In this document: positions 1 through 5,430 of the stretch, in pieces
Layout of the letters: each line of letters starts with the position of its first letter
How positions within the stretch are numbered: position 1 is the first letter of the stretch
Position numbers and translations under genes: made by a program
Notes under the pieces: generated by a model
What the model was told of the DNA's origin: nothing
The model's input: the letters and a program-made list of their open reading frames with translations, nothing else
Databases searched by the model: none
From: Hyphomicrobiales bacterium
GTDB lineage: Bacteria > Pseudomonadota > Alphaproteobacteria > Rhizobiales > CAYWUX01
Reading direction: 5' to 3'
Assembly (NCBI GenBank): GCA_028279265.1
Contig: JANQOC010000257.1
Location: 1 to 5,466, forward strand
DNA length: 5,466 nucleotides

Positions 1-881
1 AGCTTGAAATTAGGACGGGCCTCATAGTTGCCGATCACACGCTTGCGTTTCCCATCGATACCGGCCTCGCCTTCATACACATCCCAGCGCATGCCCCGAT
101 CCAGGGGCTGCCCCCCGGCGCTCAGCAAAGCGGTAAAGCGGTGACCCGGCTTGGATACCGGTTTTTTAACTTCCGGCGGTTTGGCGGCCACAACTTTCGG
201 CTTTTTCGGCGCTGCCTTTTTCTGCTCTTTCTTGACCTCTTCCACTGTCGTGGTCAGGGCTACCAGAAGGGTCGAGGGATTGCTGGCATTGATGAATATC
301 CCACCGGTATTGTCGGCCAGGCACTGCAGGCCCTGGGTTTCGGATTTCTTGACATCAAACCCGATCACATGGGTGGTGAAGTCGACACCGAGCTGTTCCA
401 GTTCATTTCCCAGGGCACAGGGATCCGCATCACAGGTTTCCTTACCGTCGCTCACCAGAATGACCGTCGCTTTTTCTTCCGTGAATTTTAGTTCTTCGGC
501 AGCCCGGCGCACGGCTTCGGAAAGCGGGGTCTTACCCTTGGGGCGAATGCTGTTGACCGCCTGCATGAGGTCTTTCGGATTCAGAGGGCCGACGGGTTGC
601 AAGGTTTGAATATCACCGCAATCTCCCTTACGCCGATGGCCGTAGGCGCTTAGCCCCACCTGGATGGACGGATCCCAGTCCTTCATCAGATCCCGAATAG
701 CCTGGCGCGCAATGACAATTTTTGATTGTCCATCGATCTGGCCCCACATACTGCCCGAGGCATCAAGCACAACCATAACTTTGGACTGATCCGCGGCCAT
801 TGCGGAAGGAGCCAGCAGAAGACTCGCCAACAACAGTTTGCTGGCAGTAAGTATCCTGATTCTGTTGATGAAATGCAGCAT
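1..881 (-). CDS. Secreted vWA-domain protein, 3' end cut by window edge
   Basis: 293 codons are visible and the frame is still open at the left edge, so the C-terminus is missing. The ATG at 881 follows an AGGAGGG ribosome binding site (896-890) with an 8-base spacer. Residues 1-29 form a signal peptide: basic start, leucine-rich core, AMA-type cleavage site before A30, so export to the periplasm or beyond is expected. A vWA domain covers about residues 33-215. Its metal-ion-dependent adhesion site is complete: DASGS at 40-44, T118 in KTPLSEA, and D145 in VSDGKETC. Cysteines C88, C150, C155 and C187 could form disulfides after export. A Lys/Pro/Ala-rich linker (about 214-245) leads to a second module beginning GHRFTALLSAGG (246-257), the start of a beta-type repeat often seen after vWA domains in this kind of protein. 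The family generally mediates metal-dependent protein binding; the partner is unknown. It is transcribed away from the other genes here. Confidence 0.92.
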   Translation of the reverse strand, partial: MLHFINRIRILTASKLLLASLLLAPSAMAADQSKVMVVLDASGSMWGQIDGQSKIVIARQAIRDLMKDWDPSIQVGLSAYGHRRKGDCGDIQTLQPVGPLNPKDLMQAVNSIRPKGKTPLSEAVRRAAEELKFTEEKATVILVSDGKETCDADPCALGNELEQLGVDFTTHVIGFDVKKSETQGLQCLADNTGGIFINASNPSTLLVALTTTVEEVKKEQKKAAPKKPKVVAAKPPEVKKPVSKPGHRFTALLSAGGQPLDRGMRWDVYEGEAGIDGKRKRVIGNYEARPNFK

Positions 882-1262
882 CTGAATATCCCTCCTCGTC
901 CCCCTATTAGACCGCCTTATTGATCCCCTTTCGGGCCTGGTGGCCGGAGATGAATTCGCGGCGACCCTATCATCATCGATCTCTGCCAAATACTCCCGGA
1001 CTCTAACCCAGAAGGAAATCGGAAAAAATAAGCGATTTAAAGGCCGGGAATAATTCCTTGAAAACTTCGGCAAAAACCGGCTTTTTAAGCGAAACCGATT
1101 ATCGATAACCGAGTGATATCCTCGGAATTGCGGATATTGTCACGAAATGGTCTATTCGACGGATTAGTAAGACCAATAAAAGCGCCACCGTTTGCGATCG
1201 CAGATTTAGCTTTCCGAGCGCTTAAAAGAACTTGATTGGAAATTACGCGGGAGAAAAATACC
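882..1262. other. Non-coding stretch between divergent genes
   Basis: This gap separates the minus-strand vWA gene from the plus-strand small membrane protein and must hold both promoters. No open frame here looks like a real protein. It contains several short palindromes: GGAAT-A-ATTCC (1047-1057), TTATCGATAA (1099-1108), TGCGATCGCA (1193-1202), and a split inverted repeat TGGTCT (1148-1153) / AGACCA (1170-1175). A small GGCC-TGGT-GGCC hairpin (934-945) would lie in the vWA gene's leader if its promoter is further upstream. I could not find a convincing -35/-10 pair on either strand. Positions about 1020-1250 are visibly richer in A and T than the flanking genes, as expected for a promoter region. 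Confidence 0.6.
1249..1253 (+). promoter_or_regulatory. Ribosome binding site supporting the TTG start at 1263
   Basis: GGGAG lies 9 bases before the TTG at 1263. The earlier in-frame TTG at 1236 has only an A-rich stretch upstream and no good Shine-Dalgarno match, so this site favours the shorter protein. Confidence 0.55.
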
Positions 1263-1544
1263 TTGTCCAGGAAATCCACTCTGACCCTTGCCGGACTCCT
1301 TTTGATCGGTGTTTCGGCGCTCTGGTTCTTTACCCCTGTCTCCGACATCGTCCTGGAAACCGTTCAGGCGGATCGTGGAGCAAGTCCCGAAGCACGGACA
1401 AGAGGATTGGCACCGCCTCCGGGCGGCGTCTGGGATACGGTTCAGCTCGCGTTCGACGGGCTGAACGCATTTTTTGGCGCCATTGGTTTCTACCTGACAA
1501 TTCGCGGTCTGCGGTCCAAGTCTCCCAGCAAAGAAAACGCCTGA
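1263..1544 (+). CDS. Small two-helix membrane protein of unknown function
   Basis: 93 residues if translation starts at the TTG at 1263 (102 residues from the TTG at 1236). There is no ATG in a suitable position. Two hydrophobic segments are visible: residues 7-23 (LTLAGLLLIGVSALWFF) and about 61-80 (QLAFDGLNAFFGAIGFYLTI). The N-terminus (SRKS) and C-terminus (RGLRSKSPSK) are both basic, so by the positive-inside rule both ends should face the cytoplasm, with residues 24-60 outside; that loop includes a proline/glycine stretch (APPPGG, 50-55). The first segment could instead be an uncleaved signal anchor. I do not recognise the family. Codon use and the sensible helix-loop-helix pattern argue that it is real, and overlapping open frames on the other strand look like shadows. 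It is 157 bases upstream of the cupin gene, which probably has its own promoter. Confidence 0.6.
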   Translation: MSRKSTLTLAGLLLIGVSALWFFTPVSDIVLETVQADRGASPEARTRGLAPPPGGVWDTVQLAFDGLNAFFGAIGFYLTIRGLRSKSPSKENA

Positions 1545-1620
1545 TCCCATTTGCGGAGAATTCAGCATTCCGTAAAATGAGACCCTTGATTTGCGGATCC
1601 CCAGGGAACCGCGGACGGGT

Positions 1621-1649
1621 TATATTGTGAAATCCACCGCATATGGATT
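1621..1649 (+). promoter_or_regulatory. Possible cupin promoter -10 with operator-like inverted repeat
   Basis: TATATT at 1621-1626 matches the -10 consensus at five of six positions, but there is no good -35 at the usual distance, so any promoter here would be weak or activator-dependent. Just downstream, AATCCA (1631-1636) and TGGATT (1644-1649) form a perfect 6-base inverted repeat around a 7-base spacer. It would sit near the transcription start, a usual place for a repressor site, or it could fold as a hairpin in the leader. The promoter assignment is inference. Confidence 0.3.
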
Positions 1650-1701
1650 ACACTCGGCGATAACACCGCGGAAGCTTAACAATACACGTTGAGAGGAAAT
1701 T

Positions 1702-2157
1702 ATGACGACAGAAAATGCCAGCAGTGATGCATTCGATCACAGTTTCAAAGCTCTTTATGACCATGAAGTCGATTGGCAGGCCGGGCTCGCCAACGAACTG
1801 CTGACACTCCCCGACGGTGTTCAGGTCAAAGTGCTGAACCAGGATCTGGCCATGAAACGCGTCGACATGAAAGTAAAATTTCCACCCGGCTATGTGGAAC
1901 CGGCCCATTCCCACAAAAGCTGGCACTCGATCGTGGTGCTAAAGGGCCGCATGTGCGTGGCCGGCAAGGATTTGCGCCCCGGGGACTATGTCTTCGGCTG
2001 GGACGAGATCCACGGTCCTTATGAATACCCCGATGGGTGCGAGGTATTTGTGGTTTTCATGGGTGATGGCACTGAGCACGAATGGTCTGAAGAAGGGCAT
2101 GCGGCACATCAGAAAGTCTGGGAACCGGAAACCGACGAAGGCAAAAAGGCTGTTTAG
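1702..2157 (+). CDS. Single-domain cupin protein with a probable four-histidine metal site
   Basis: 151 residues, a usual size for a one-domain cupin. The ATG at 1702 has GAGAGG (1691-1696) 5 bases upstream. Cupin motif 1 is read at residues 63-82: G63, H69, H71, then H75 where most cupins carry glutamate, and G82. Motif 2 begins at P93-G94-D95 and contributes H104. The expected metal ligands are therefore H69, H71, H75 and H104, with no acidic ligand. The ends are acidic (SSDAFD at 7-12 and EPETDEGKK near the C-terminus) and there is no signal peptide, so it should be cytoplasmic. Cupins of this size include dioxygenases, isomerases and metal-dependent sensor domains, and the substrate cannot be named. 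Three-histidine and four-histidine sites are known in some cupin dioxygenases, which makes an oxygenase role possible but unproven. It converges on the aldehyde dehydrogenase gene, separated by a shared terminator. Confidence 0.9.
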   Translation: MTTENASSDAFDHSFKALYDHEVDWQAGLANELLTLPDGVQVKVLNQDLAMKRVDMKVKFPPGYVEPAHSHKSWHSIVVLKGRMCVAGKDLRPGDYVFGWDEIHGPYEYPDGCEVFVVFMGDGTEHEWSEEGHAAHQKVWEPETDEGKKAV

Positions 2158-2179
2158 GCCAGAGACCATCAAGCTCGCA

Positions 2180-2230
2180 TGAACAAAAATTACCGCGACA
2201 GATCGCTCTGCCGCGGCTAATTTTTGTTCA
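2180..2230. terminator. Bidirectional intrinsic terminator between convergent genes
   Basis: A 51-base hairpin. The outer stem pairs 2180-2192 with 2218-2230 (13 base pairs, A-rich on one arm and T-rich on the other). Then comes a one-base bulge at 2217, a CCGCG/CGCGG stem (2193-2197 with 2212-2216), an A/C mismatch (2198/2211), and CAGA/TCTG (2199-2202 with 2207-2210) closing a TCGC loop. Because the GC-rich core is flanked by A's on one side and T's on the other, the transcript from either strand ends in a U-rich tract. It starts 22 bases after the cupin stop and lies 43 bases after the aldehyde dehydrogenase stop, so it can serve both. Confidence 0.9.
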
Positions 2231-2273
2231 GATCACGAAGAGTATTCCGTACCGTCGAACTCTAAAACGAGGC

Positions 2274-3710
2274 CTATACTTCAAGCTCCGTCACAAAGCG
2301 GGTTCTGAGATAGGCTTCCAGCCCCTCGATCCCGCCTTCGGATCCATAACCGCTGTCCAGGATGCCGCCGAACGGTGTCTCGGGCATGGAGATGCCGACA
2401 TGGTTGACACCGACCATACCGGCTTCAACAGCGTCTCCGAGTTTGCGGGCGCGTTCACCGTCGGAAGTAAAGGCATAAGCGGCCAGTCCGAACGGTAAGC
2501 TGTTGGCCCGCTCAACAACATCATCAAAGTTCTTGAATGTCGTCATCGGTGCAACAGGACCGAAAGGCTCGTCAACCATGATCTTGGCTTCATCGGGCAC
2601 GTCCTTCAGGACTGTCGGCGCGTAGAAGCTGCCCTGGTTGCCGATACGCTCGCCACCCGTGACAATATTTGCACCCTTGTCCCGCGCATCGCTCATAAAC
2701 TCGTCCATGACATCGAGACGACGTGCTGCAATCAGCGGTCCCATTTGTGTGCCGTCTTCGAGCCCGTTGCCGACATTGAGGTTCTGGGCGCGTTCCGTGA
2801 AGCCATCAACGAATTCGTTGTAGATTTTTTCCTGCACGTAAAACCGGGTCGGGGAAATACAAACCTGCCCGGCATTTCGGAATTTGTGAGGAAAAATAGC
2901 GTCCAGGGTTTTGTTGACATCGGCATCGTCAAAGACCAGCACCGGGGCATGACCACCAAGTTCCATGGTGCAGCGCTTGAGCGTATCCGCTGCCAGCTTC
3001 TGGAGATGCTTGCCAACCGGAACGCTGCCGGTGAACGAAAGTTTCTTTGGAATAGGTGATGCCAGCAAATGACGGGAAACCTCGTCAGGAACACCGAACA
3101 CGACATTCAGTACTCCCGGCGGCAAACCGGCATCCTGGAAACAACGGGCAATGGCGATACAGGTGGCCGGTGTTTCTTCGCTGGCCTTGATAATGATGGA
3201 ACAGCCTGCGGCCAGGGAACCCGCAACTTTACGAATGACGTTCGTACCGGGGAAATTCCAGGCGACGAAAGCGTTTACGGGTCCGACCGGTTCCTTCAAC
3301 ACCATCTGGCGCGCGCCCGGAATGCGCGGCGGAATGAGGCGGCCATAGGCCCGCTTGCCTTCTTCCCCGTACCATCGCGTGACGGCAATGACAAAACCCA
3401 TTTCGATTTTGCTTTCAGCAAGCGGCTTGCCGTTCTCGCGTGTGAGGTTTTCGGCGATTGTATCGAGCCGATCTTCCATCAGCCGAGCGGCTTTTTCCAT
3501 GACATCCTGACGAGAGGCCGGTGATTTTGATTTCCAGACTTCGAATCCTCTCTGGGCGGCGTCGAGAGCGCGATCCAAATCCGCGGCACTCGCATGAGGC
3601 AGTTCACCAAGAACTTCCTCAGTCGCCGGATTGATCACTTTCTCCGACTTTCCCGATGTTCCCTGGGTCCATTCCCCGTCGATGAGTAGTTCGAGTTTTT
3701 CGTAGGCCAT
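2274..3710 (-). CDS. NAD(P)-dependent aldehyde dehydrogenase, succinate/alpha-ketoglutaric semialdehyde type
   Basis: 478 residues, the usual length for this superfamily. It oxidises an aldehyde to its acid with NAD(P)+ in the cytoplasm. Hallmarks are intact: WNFP with N152, cofactor-binding IIIKASEETP with K175, FTGS (227-230), general-base E250 in MELGG, catalytic C284 in NAGQVCISPTRF (34 residues after E250, the standard spacing), and E381 in EPFGP. The MELGGHAPV and GQVCISPTRFYV wording resembles the subgroup usually annotated as succinate-semialdehyde or alpha-ketoglutaric-semialdehyde dehydrogenase; that is family knowledge, and the true substrate is unknown. Near the C-terminus it reads GGILDSGYGSEGG, with leucine where lysine is more usual. 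The ATG at 3710 is chosen because GGGAAGGA (3726-3719) lies 8 bases upstream; the ATG at 3719 overlaps that site and the TTG at 3728 has none. It is divergent from the cyclase-family gene and convergent with the cupin gene. Confidence 0.95.
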   Translation of the reverse strand: MAYEKLELLIDGEWTQGTSGKSEKVINPATEEVLGELPHASAADLDRALDAAQRGFEVWKSKSPASRQDVMEKAARLMEDRLDTIAENLTRENGKPLAESKIEMGFVIAVTRWYGEEGKRAYGRLIPPRIPGARQMVLKEPVGPVNAFVAWNFPGTNVIRKVAGSLAAGCSIIIKASEETPATCIAIARCFQDAGLPPGVLNVVFGVPDEVSRHLLASPIPKKLSFTGSVPVGKHLQKLAADTLKRCTMELGGHAPVLVFDDADVNKTLDAIFPHKFRNAGQVCISPTRFYVQEKIYNEFVDGFTERAQNLNVGNGLEDGTQMGPLIAARRLDVMDEFMSDARDKGANIVTGGERIGNQGSFYAPTVLKDVPDEAKIMVDEPFGPVAPMTTFKNFDDVVERANSLPFGLAAYAFTSDGERARKLGDAVEAGMVGVNHVGISMPETPFGGILDSGYGSEGGIEGLEAYLRTRFVTELEV

Positions 3711-3718
3711 ACAATGCA

Positions 3719-3726
3719 TCCTTCCC
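3719..3726 (-). promoter_or_regulatory. Ribosome binding site fixing the aldehyde dehydrogenase start
   Basis: GGGAAGGA read on the minus strand, 8 bases before the ATG at 3710. It rules out the in-frame ATG at 3719, which overlaps it, and makes the shorter product MAYEKLEL... the likely one. Confidence 0.75.
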
Positions 3727-3740
3727 AAATTCCGGGCTCA

Positions 3741-3770
3741 ATCATATACGCTCGGCCCGTTCCTTGTCTG
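3741..3770 (-). promoter_or_regulatory. Candidate aldehyde dehydrogenase promoter
   Basis: On the minus strand, CAGACA (3770-3765, four of six -35 positions) and TATGAT (3746-3741, five of six -10 positions) are 18 bases apart. Transcription would start near 3734, giving a leader of about 24 bases that just contains the ribosome binding site. A second, weaker option on the same strand is TTGAAC (3871-3866) with TATACA (3847-3842), also 18 bases apart; the motif at 3828-3841 would then lie directly after the -10. Both are consensus matches by eye only. Confidence 0.4.
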
Positions 3771-3772
3771 AG

Positions 3773-3783
3773 GCACGTCGTGC
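3773..3783. promoter_or_regulatory. Palindrome GCACG-T-CGTGC beside the dehydrogenase promoter
   Basis: Perfect 5-base arms around a single T. It lies just upstream of the candidate -35 at 3770-3765, where activators commonly bind. Its role is inferred from position and symmetry only. Confidence 0.3.
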
Positions 3784-3827
3784 ACCTGAGTTTCATTTTC
3801 AGATGAGTCGATGTGGTGATTAATTTA

Positions 3828-3841
3828 GGTACCTGATTGTC
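3828..3841 (+). repeat. Operator-like motif, copy 1 (GGTACCTGATTGTC)
   Basis: Matches copy 2 (3966-3953, minus strand) at 13 of 14 positions; the variable base is the seventh. It contains the 8-base palindrome AGGTACCT (3827-3834). The two copies face each other with 111 bases between them. It lies on the dehydrogenase-proximal side of the divergent region. Confidence 0.45.
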
Positions 3842-3952
3842 TGTATATCGCTAATTGGGGGTGTCGTTCAACCGCTTTACGGGCACAAATTCCGGCTCCG
3901 GGGTTTTACACGAATTCGAGAGCTGTTAATCTCAGCCCAGTCGGCCGCTTGT

Positions 3953-3966
3953 GACAATCCGGTACC
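3953..3966 (-). repeat. Operator-like motif, copy 2 (GGTACCGGATTGTC)
   Basis: Opposite-orientation partner of the motif at 3828-3841. It includes the palindrome CGGTACCG (3960-3967) and overlaps TTGT-G-ACAA (3949-3957). It ends about 50 bases before the cyclase-family start codon, a position suited to controlling that gene. Confidence 0.45.
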
Positions 3967-4005
3967 GCAAATCCGGCTTTCAGACATTGAATCCCGCCTA
4001 GTTTA

Positions 4006-4010
4006 TGGAG
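4006..4010 (+). promoter_or_regulatory. Ribosome binding site fixing the cyclase-family start
   Basis: TGGAG lies 6 bases before the ATG at 4017. The earlier in-frame ATG at 4005 overlaps this site and has no Shine-Dalgarno match of its own, so the start at 4017 is preferred. Confidence 0.65.
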
Positions 4011-4016
4011 TCCAAG

Positions 4017-4796
4017 ATGCAATTGCCTTCAAAAATAGTTGATATATCCATGCCCCTCGACAATGAGACGGTGACCGATCACGAAATCATGCGTCCCCAG
4101 ATCGAATACAAGACTAACGCCGACAATGCAGAGATGGTGTGCCAGTTTTTCCCCGGCCTGACCGTGGATCAGCTTCCCGACAGCAAGGGCTGGTCTTGGG
4201 AGCGGATCAATCTGGTTACCCACAACGGCACTCATCTTGACGCACCGTACCATTTCCATCCCGTCGACAAGAACGGCGATCCCATGATGACCATTGACCA
4301 GATTCCCCTGGACTGGTGCTTCCGTCCGGGTGTGAAACTTGATTTTCGCAAATTGCCGGACGGTCACGTCGTGACTGCCGCCGAGGTCGAGGCGGAACTC
4401 AAACGCATTGATCACGAACTGCAGCCACTGGACATTGTGCTCGTCAATACCCGTGCCAGCGAATGTTACGGCACCGACGAATTTATGACCGCGGGTATCG
4501 GTATGGGCCGGGAAGCGACCCTCTACCTCACGGAACGCGGGGTGCGCGTCGCCGGAATTGATGCCTGGGGATGGGATGCGCCCTTTGACCACATGCGCGA
4601 ACGCTGGCTGGAAACAAAAGACCCGTCGATCATCTGGGAAGGTCACTATGCGGGCATCGAGATCCCTTATTGCCATATGGAGAAACTGCAGAACCTGGAG
4701 CAGCTCCCGGACAAGGGATTCATCGTCTCGTGCTTTCCGTTCAAGATCAAAAGCGCATCCGCCGGCTGGACCCGCGCGGTGGCGCTCTTCGACTAG
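4017..4796 (+). CDS. Cyclase / kynurenine-formamidase-like metal-dependent hydrolase
   Basis: 259 residues from the ATG at 4017 (263 from 4005). The protein starts with the family-typical IVDISMPL (residues 7-14). The signature HNGTHLDAPYHF (69-80) gives metal ligands H69, H73 and D75 plus conserved H79; by spacing, the second half of the site is likely H210 in EGHYAG and E222 in MEKLQNLEQLP. IDAWGWDAPF (181-190) is a further distinctive segment. Known family members are zinc or manganese hydrolases acting on amides, lactones or cyclic imides, such as N-formylkynurenine formamidase and isatin hydrolase. This protein is longer than the roughly 210-residue KynB type, and no tryptophan-degradation genes are nearby, so I do not assign that role. 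There is no signal peptide, so it is cytoplasmic. It is divergent from the aldehyde dehydrogenase gene and followed after 127 bases by the TrmO-like gene. Confidence 0.92.
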   Translation: MQLPSKIVDISMPLDNETVTDHEIMRPQIEYKTNADNAEMVCQFFPGLTVDQLPDSKGWSWERINLVTHNGTHLDAPYHFHPVDKNGDPMMTIDQIPLDWCFRPGVKLDFRKLPDGHVVTAAEVEAELKRIDHELQPLDIVLVNTRASECYGTDEFMTAGIGMGREATLYLTERGVRVAGIDAWGWDAPFDHMRERWLETKDPSIIWEGHYAGIEIPYCHMEKLQNLEQLPDKGFIVSCFPFKIKSASAGWTRAVALFD

Positions 4797-4923
4797 CCGG
4801 GACATATATCGAGAACCTGCCGGTTTCTGGAGATTATCGCCTTGATCCCGGCAAATCCCGGATATATTCGAGCAGAAGTTTAGGCAAATTCAAAAATGAT
4901 CTCGGGATCAGAAGGAAACACGC

Positions 4924-5430
4924 ATGACAGGACGTGAACCCCGCCCCAACGAAATCGCCGCCGATATCGATCCGGCGCAAATGGAGCCTTCGGCCGGGCT
5001 TGTTTATATCGGTCGGGTACACTCGCCATGGACCGACCGGGCCGAATGCCCGAGAAACATGGTGCAGGCGCGGGAACGTCAAAAAACCGCGGAAGTGTTG
5101 GTCGATGCCGCCTGGCGTCCGGCCTTGAGAGGCCTCTCGCGTTTTTCCCATGCCATTCTTCTGGTCTGGCTGGATAGGTCGGAGCGTAATCTCATCATTC
5201 AGAATCCGGCGCATGCGGACAATCCGACGGGGACGTTTTCCCTGCGCAGCCCTGTGCGGCCCAATCCGATCGGTCTTGAATTTGTACAACTCCTCGAAAT
5301 TGATGAGGAAAATGGCATCATCAAAGTCGATGCCGTGGATTGCCTGGACAATACACCGCTGATCGATATCAAACCCTATTTTGCCTCGACGGATTCCATC
5401 CCCGAAGCGAAAAAGTCTTCACAATTATAA
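4924..5430 (+). CDS. TrmO/TsaA-type tRNA (t6A37) N6-methyltransferase domain protein
   Basis: 168 residues. The ATG at 4924 has AAGGA (4912-4916) 7 bases upstream. The TsaA-like beta-barrel domain is read from about residue 26 to 155: YIGRVHSPW (28-36), ECPRN (41-45), GLSRFSHAILLVWLDRS (70-86), the strongest signature GTFSLRSPVRPNPIGLE (103-119), and LDNTPLIDIKPY (141-152). Characterised members methylate N6-threonylcarbamoyladenosine at position 37 of certain tRNAs using S-adenosylmethionine. E. coli TrmO is about 235 residues and has an extra C-terminal domain that is absent here; short forms are common in other bacteria. Residues 1-25 are an unconserved-looking extension. Because the domain is also found in proteins of untested function, the tRNA substrate is inferred. 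It could be co-transcribed with the cyclase-family gene, although 127 bases separate them and no clear terminator lies between. Confidence 0.9.
   Translation: MTGREPRPNEIAADIDPAQMEPSAGLVYIGRVHSPWTDRAECPRNMVQARERQKTAEVLVDAAWRPALRGLSRFSHAILLVWLDRSERNLIIQNPAHADNPTGTFSLRSPVRPNPIGLEFVQLLEIDEENGIIKVDAVDCLDNTPLIDIKPYFASTDSIPEAKKSSQL

Larger units (their letters stand above)
3711..4016. promoter_or_regulatory. Divergent regulatory region between aldehyde dehydrogenase and cyclase-family genes
   Basis: About 300 bases with no plausible gene, holding the promoters of two genes transcribed outward. It contains the candidate aldehyde dehydrogenase promoter, an 11-base palindrome (3773-3783) next to it, and two opposed copies of GGTACCNGATTGTC (3828-3841 and 3966-3953). 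For the cyclase-family gene, TTTACA (3905-3910) is a reasonable -35, but the nearest TAAT-like -10 is only about 15 bases away, so its promoter is uncertain and may need an activator. No regulator gene is present in the window. Confidence 0.6.

Noticed and set aside
714..730. Hairpin GACAAT-5-ATTGTC
   Set aside because: Falls inside the vWA coding sequence, at residues well conserved for the domain, so the pairing is probably chance.
934..945. GGCC-TGGT-GGCC hairpin as a terminator
   Set aside because: Only four base pairs and no adjacent T-run on either strand.
1148..1175. TGGTCT...AGACCA as a GntR-type operator
   Set aside because: The half-sites resemble that family's sites, but the 16-base spacer is far too long for a single GntR operator.
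1206..1568. Minus-strand open frame of 120 codons across the small membrane protein gene
   Set aside because: Its translation has no hydrophobic or domain pattern and no ribosome binding site, and it overlaps the better plus-strand candidate; it looks like a shadow.
3069..3524. Plus-strand open frame of 151 codons inside the aldehyde dehydrogenase gene
   Set aside because: Lies wholly within a gene with all catalytic motifs intact; no independent support.
4017..4796. Calling the hydrolase kynurenine formamidase (kynB)
   Set aside because: The protein is clearly longer than the KynB type and no kynureninase or tryptophan dioxygenase is nearby; only the family is supported.
4029..4805. Minus-strand open frame of 258 codons opposite the cyclase-family gene
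   Set aside because: It mirrors the codon structure of the clearly recognisable hydrolase on the plus strand and shows no motif of its own.
4795..4858. Possible terminator or repeat after the cyclase-family gene (GCCGGGA...TCCCGGC, and similar ATATAT-CGAG segments)
   Set aside because: The arms are about 40 bases apart, no U-tract follows, and the direct similarity is imperfect; not enough to call.
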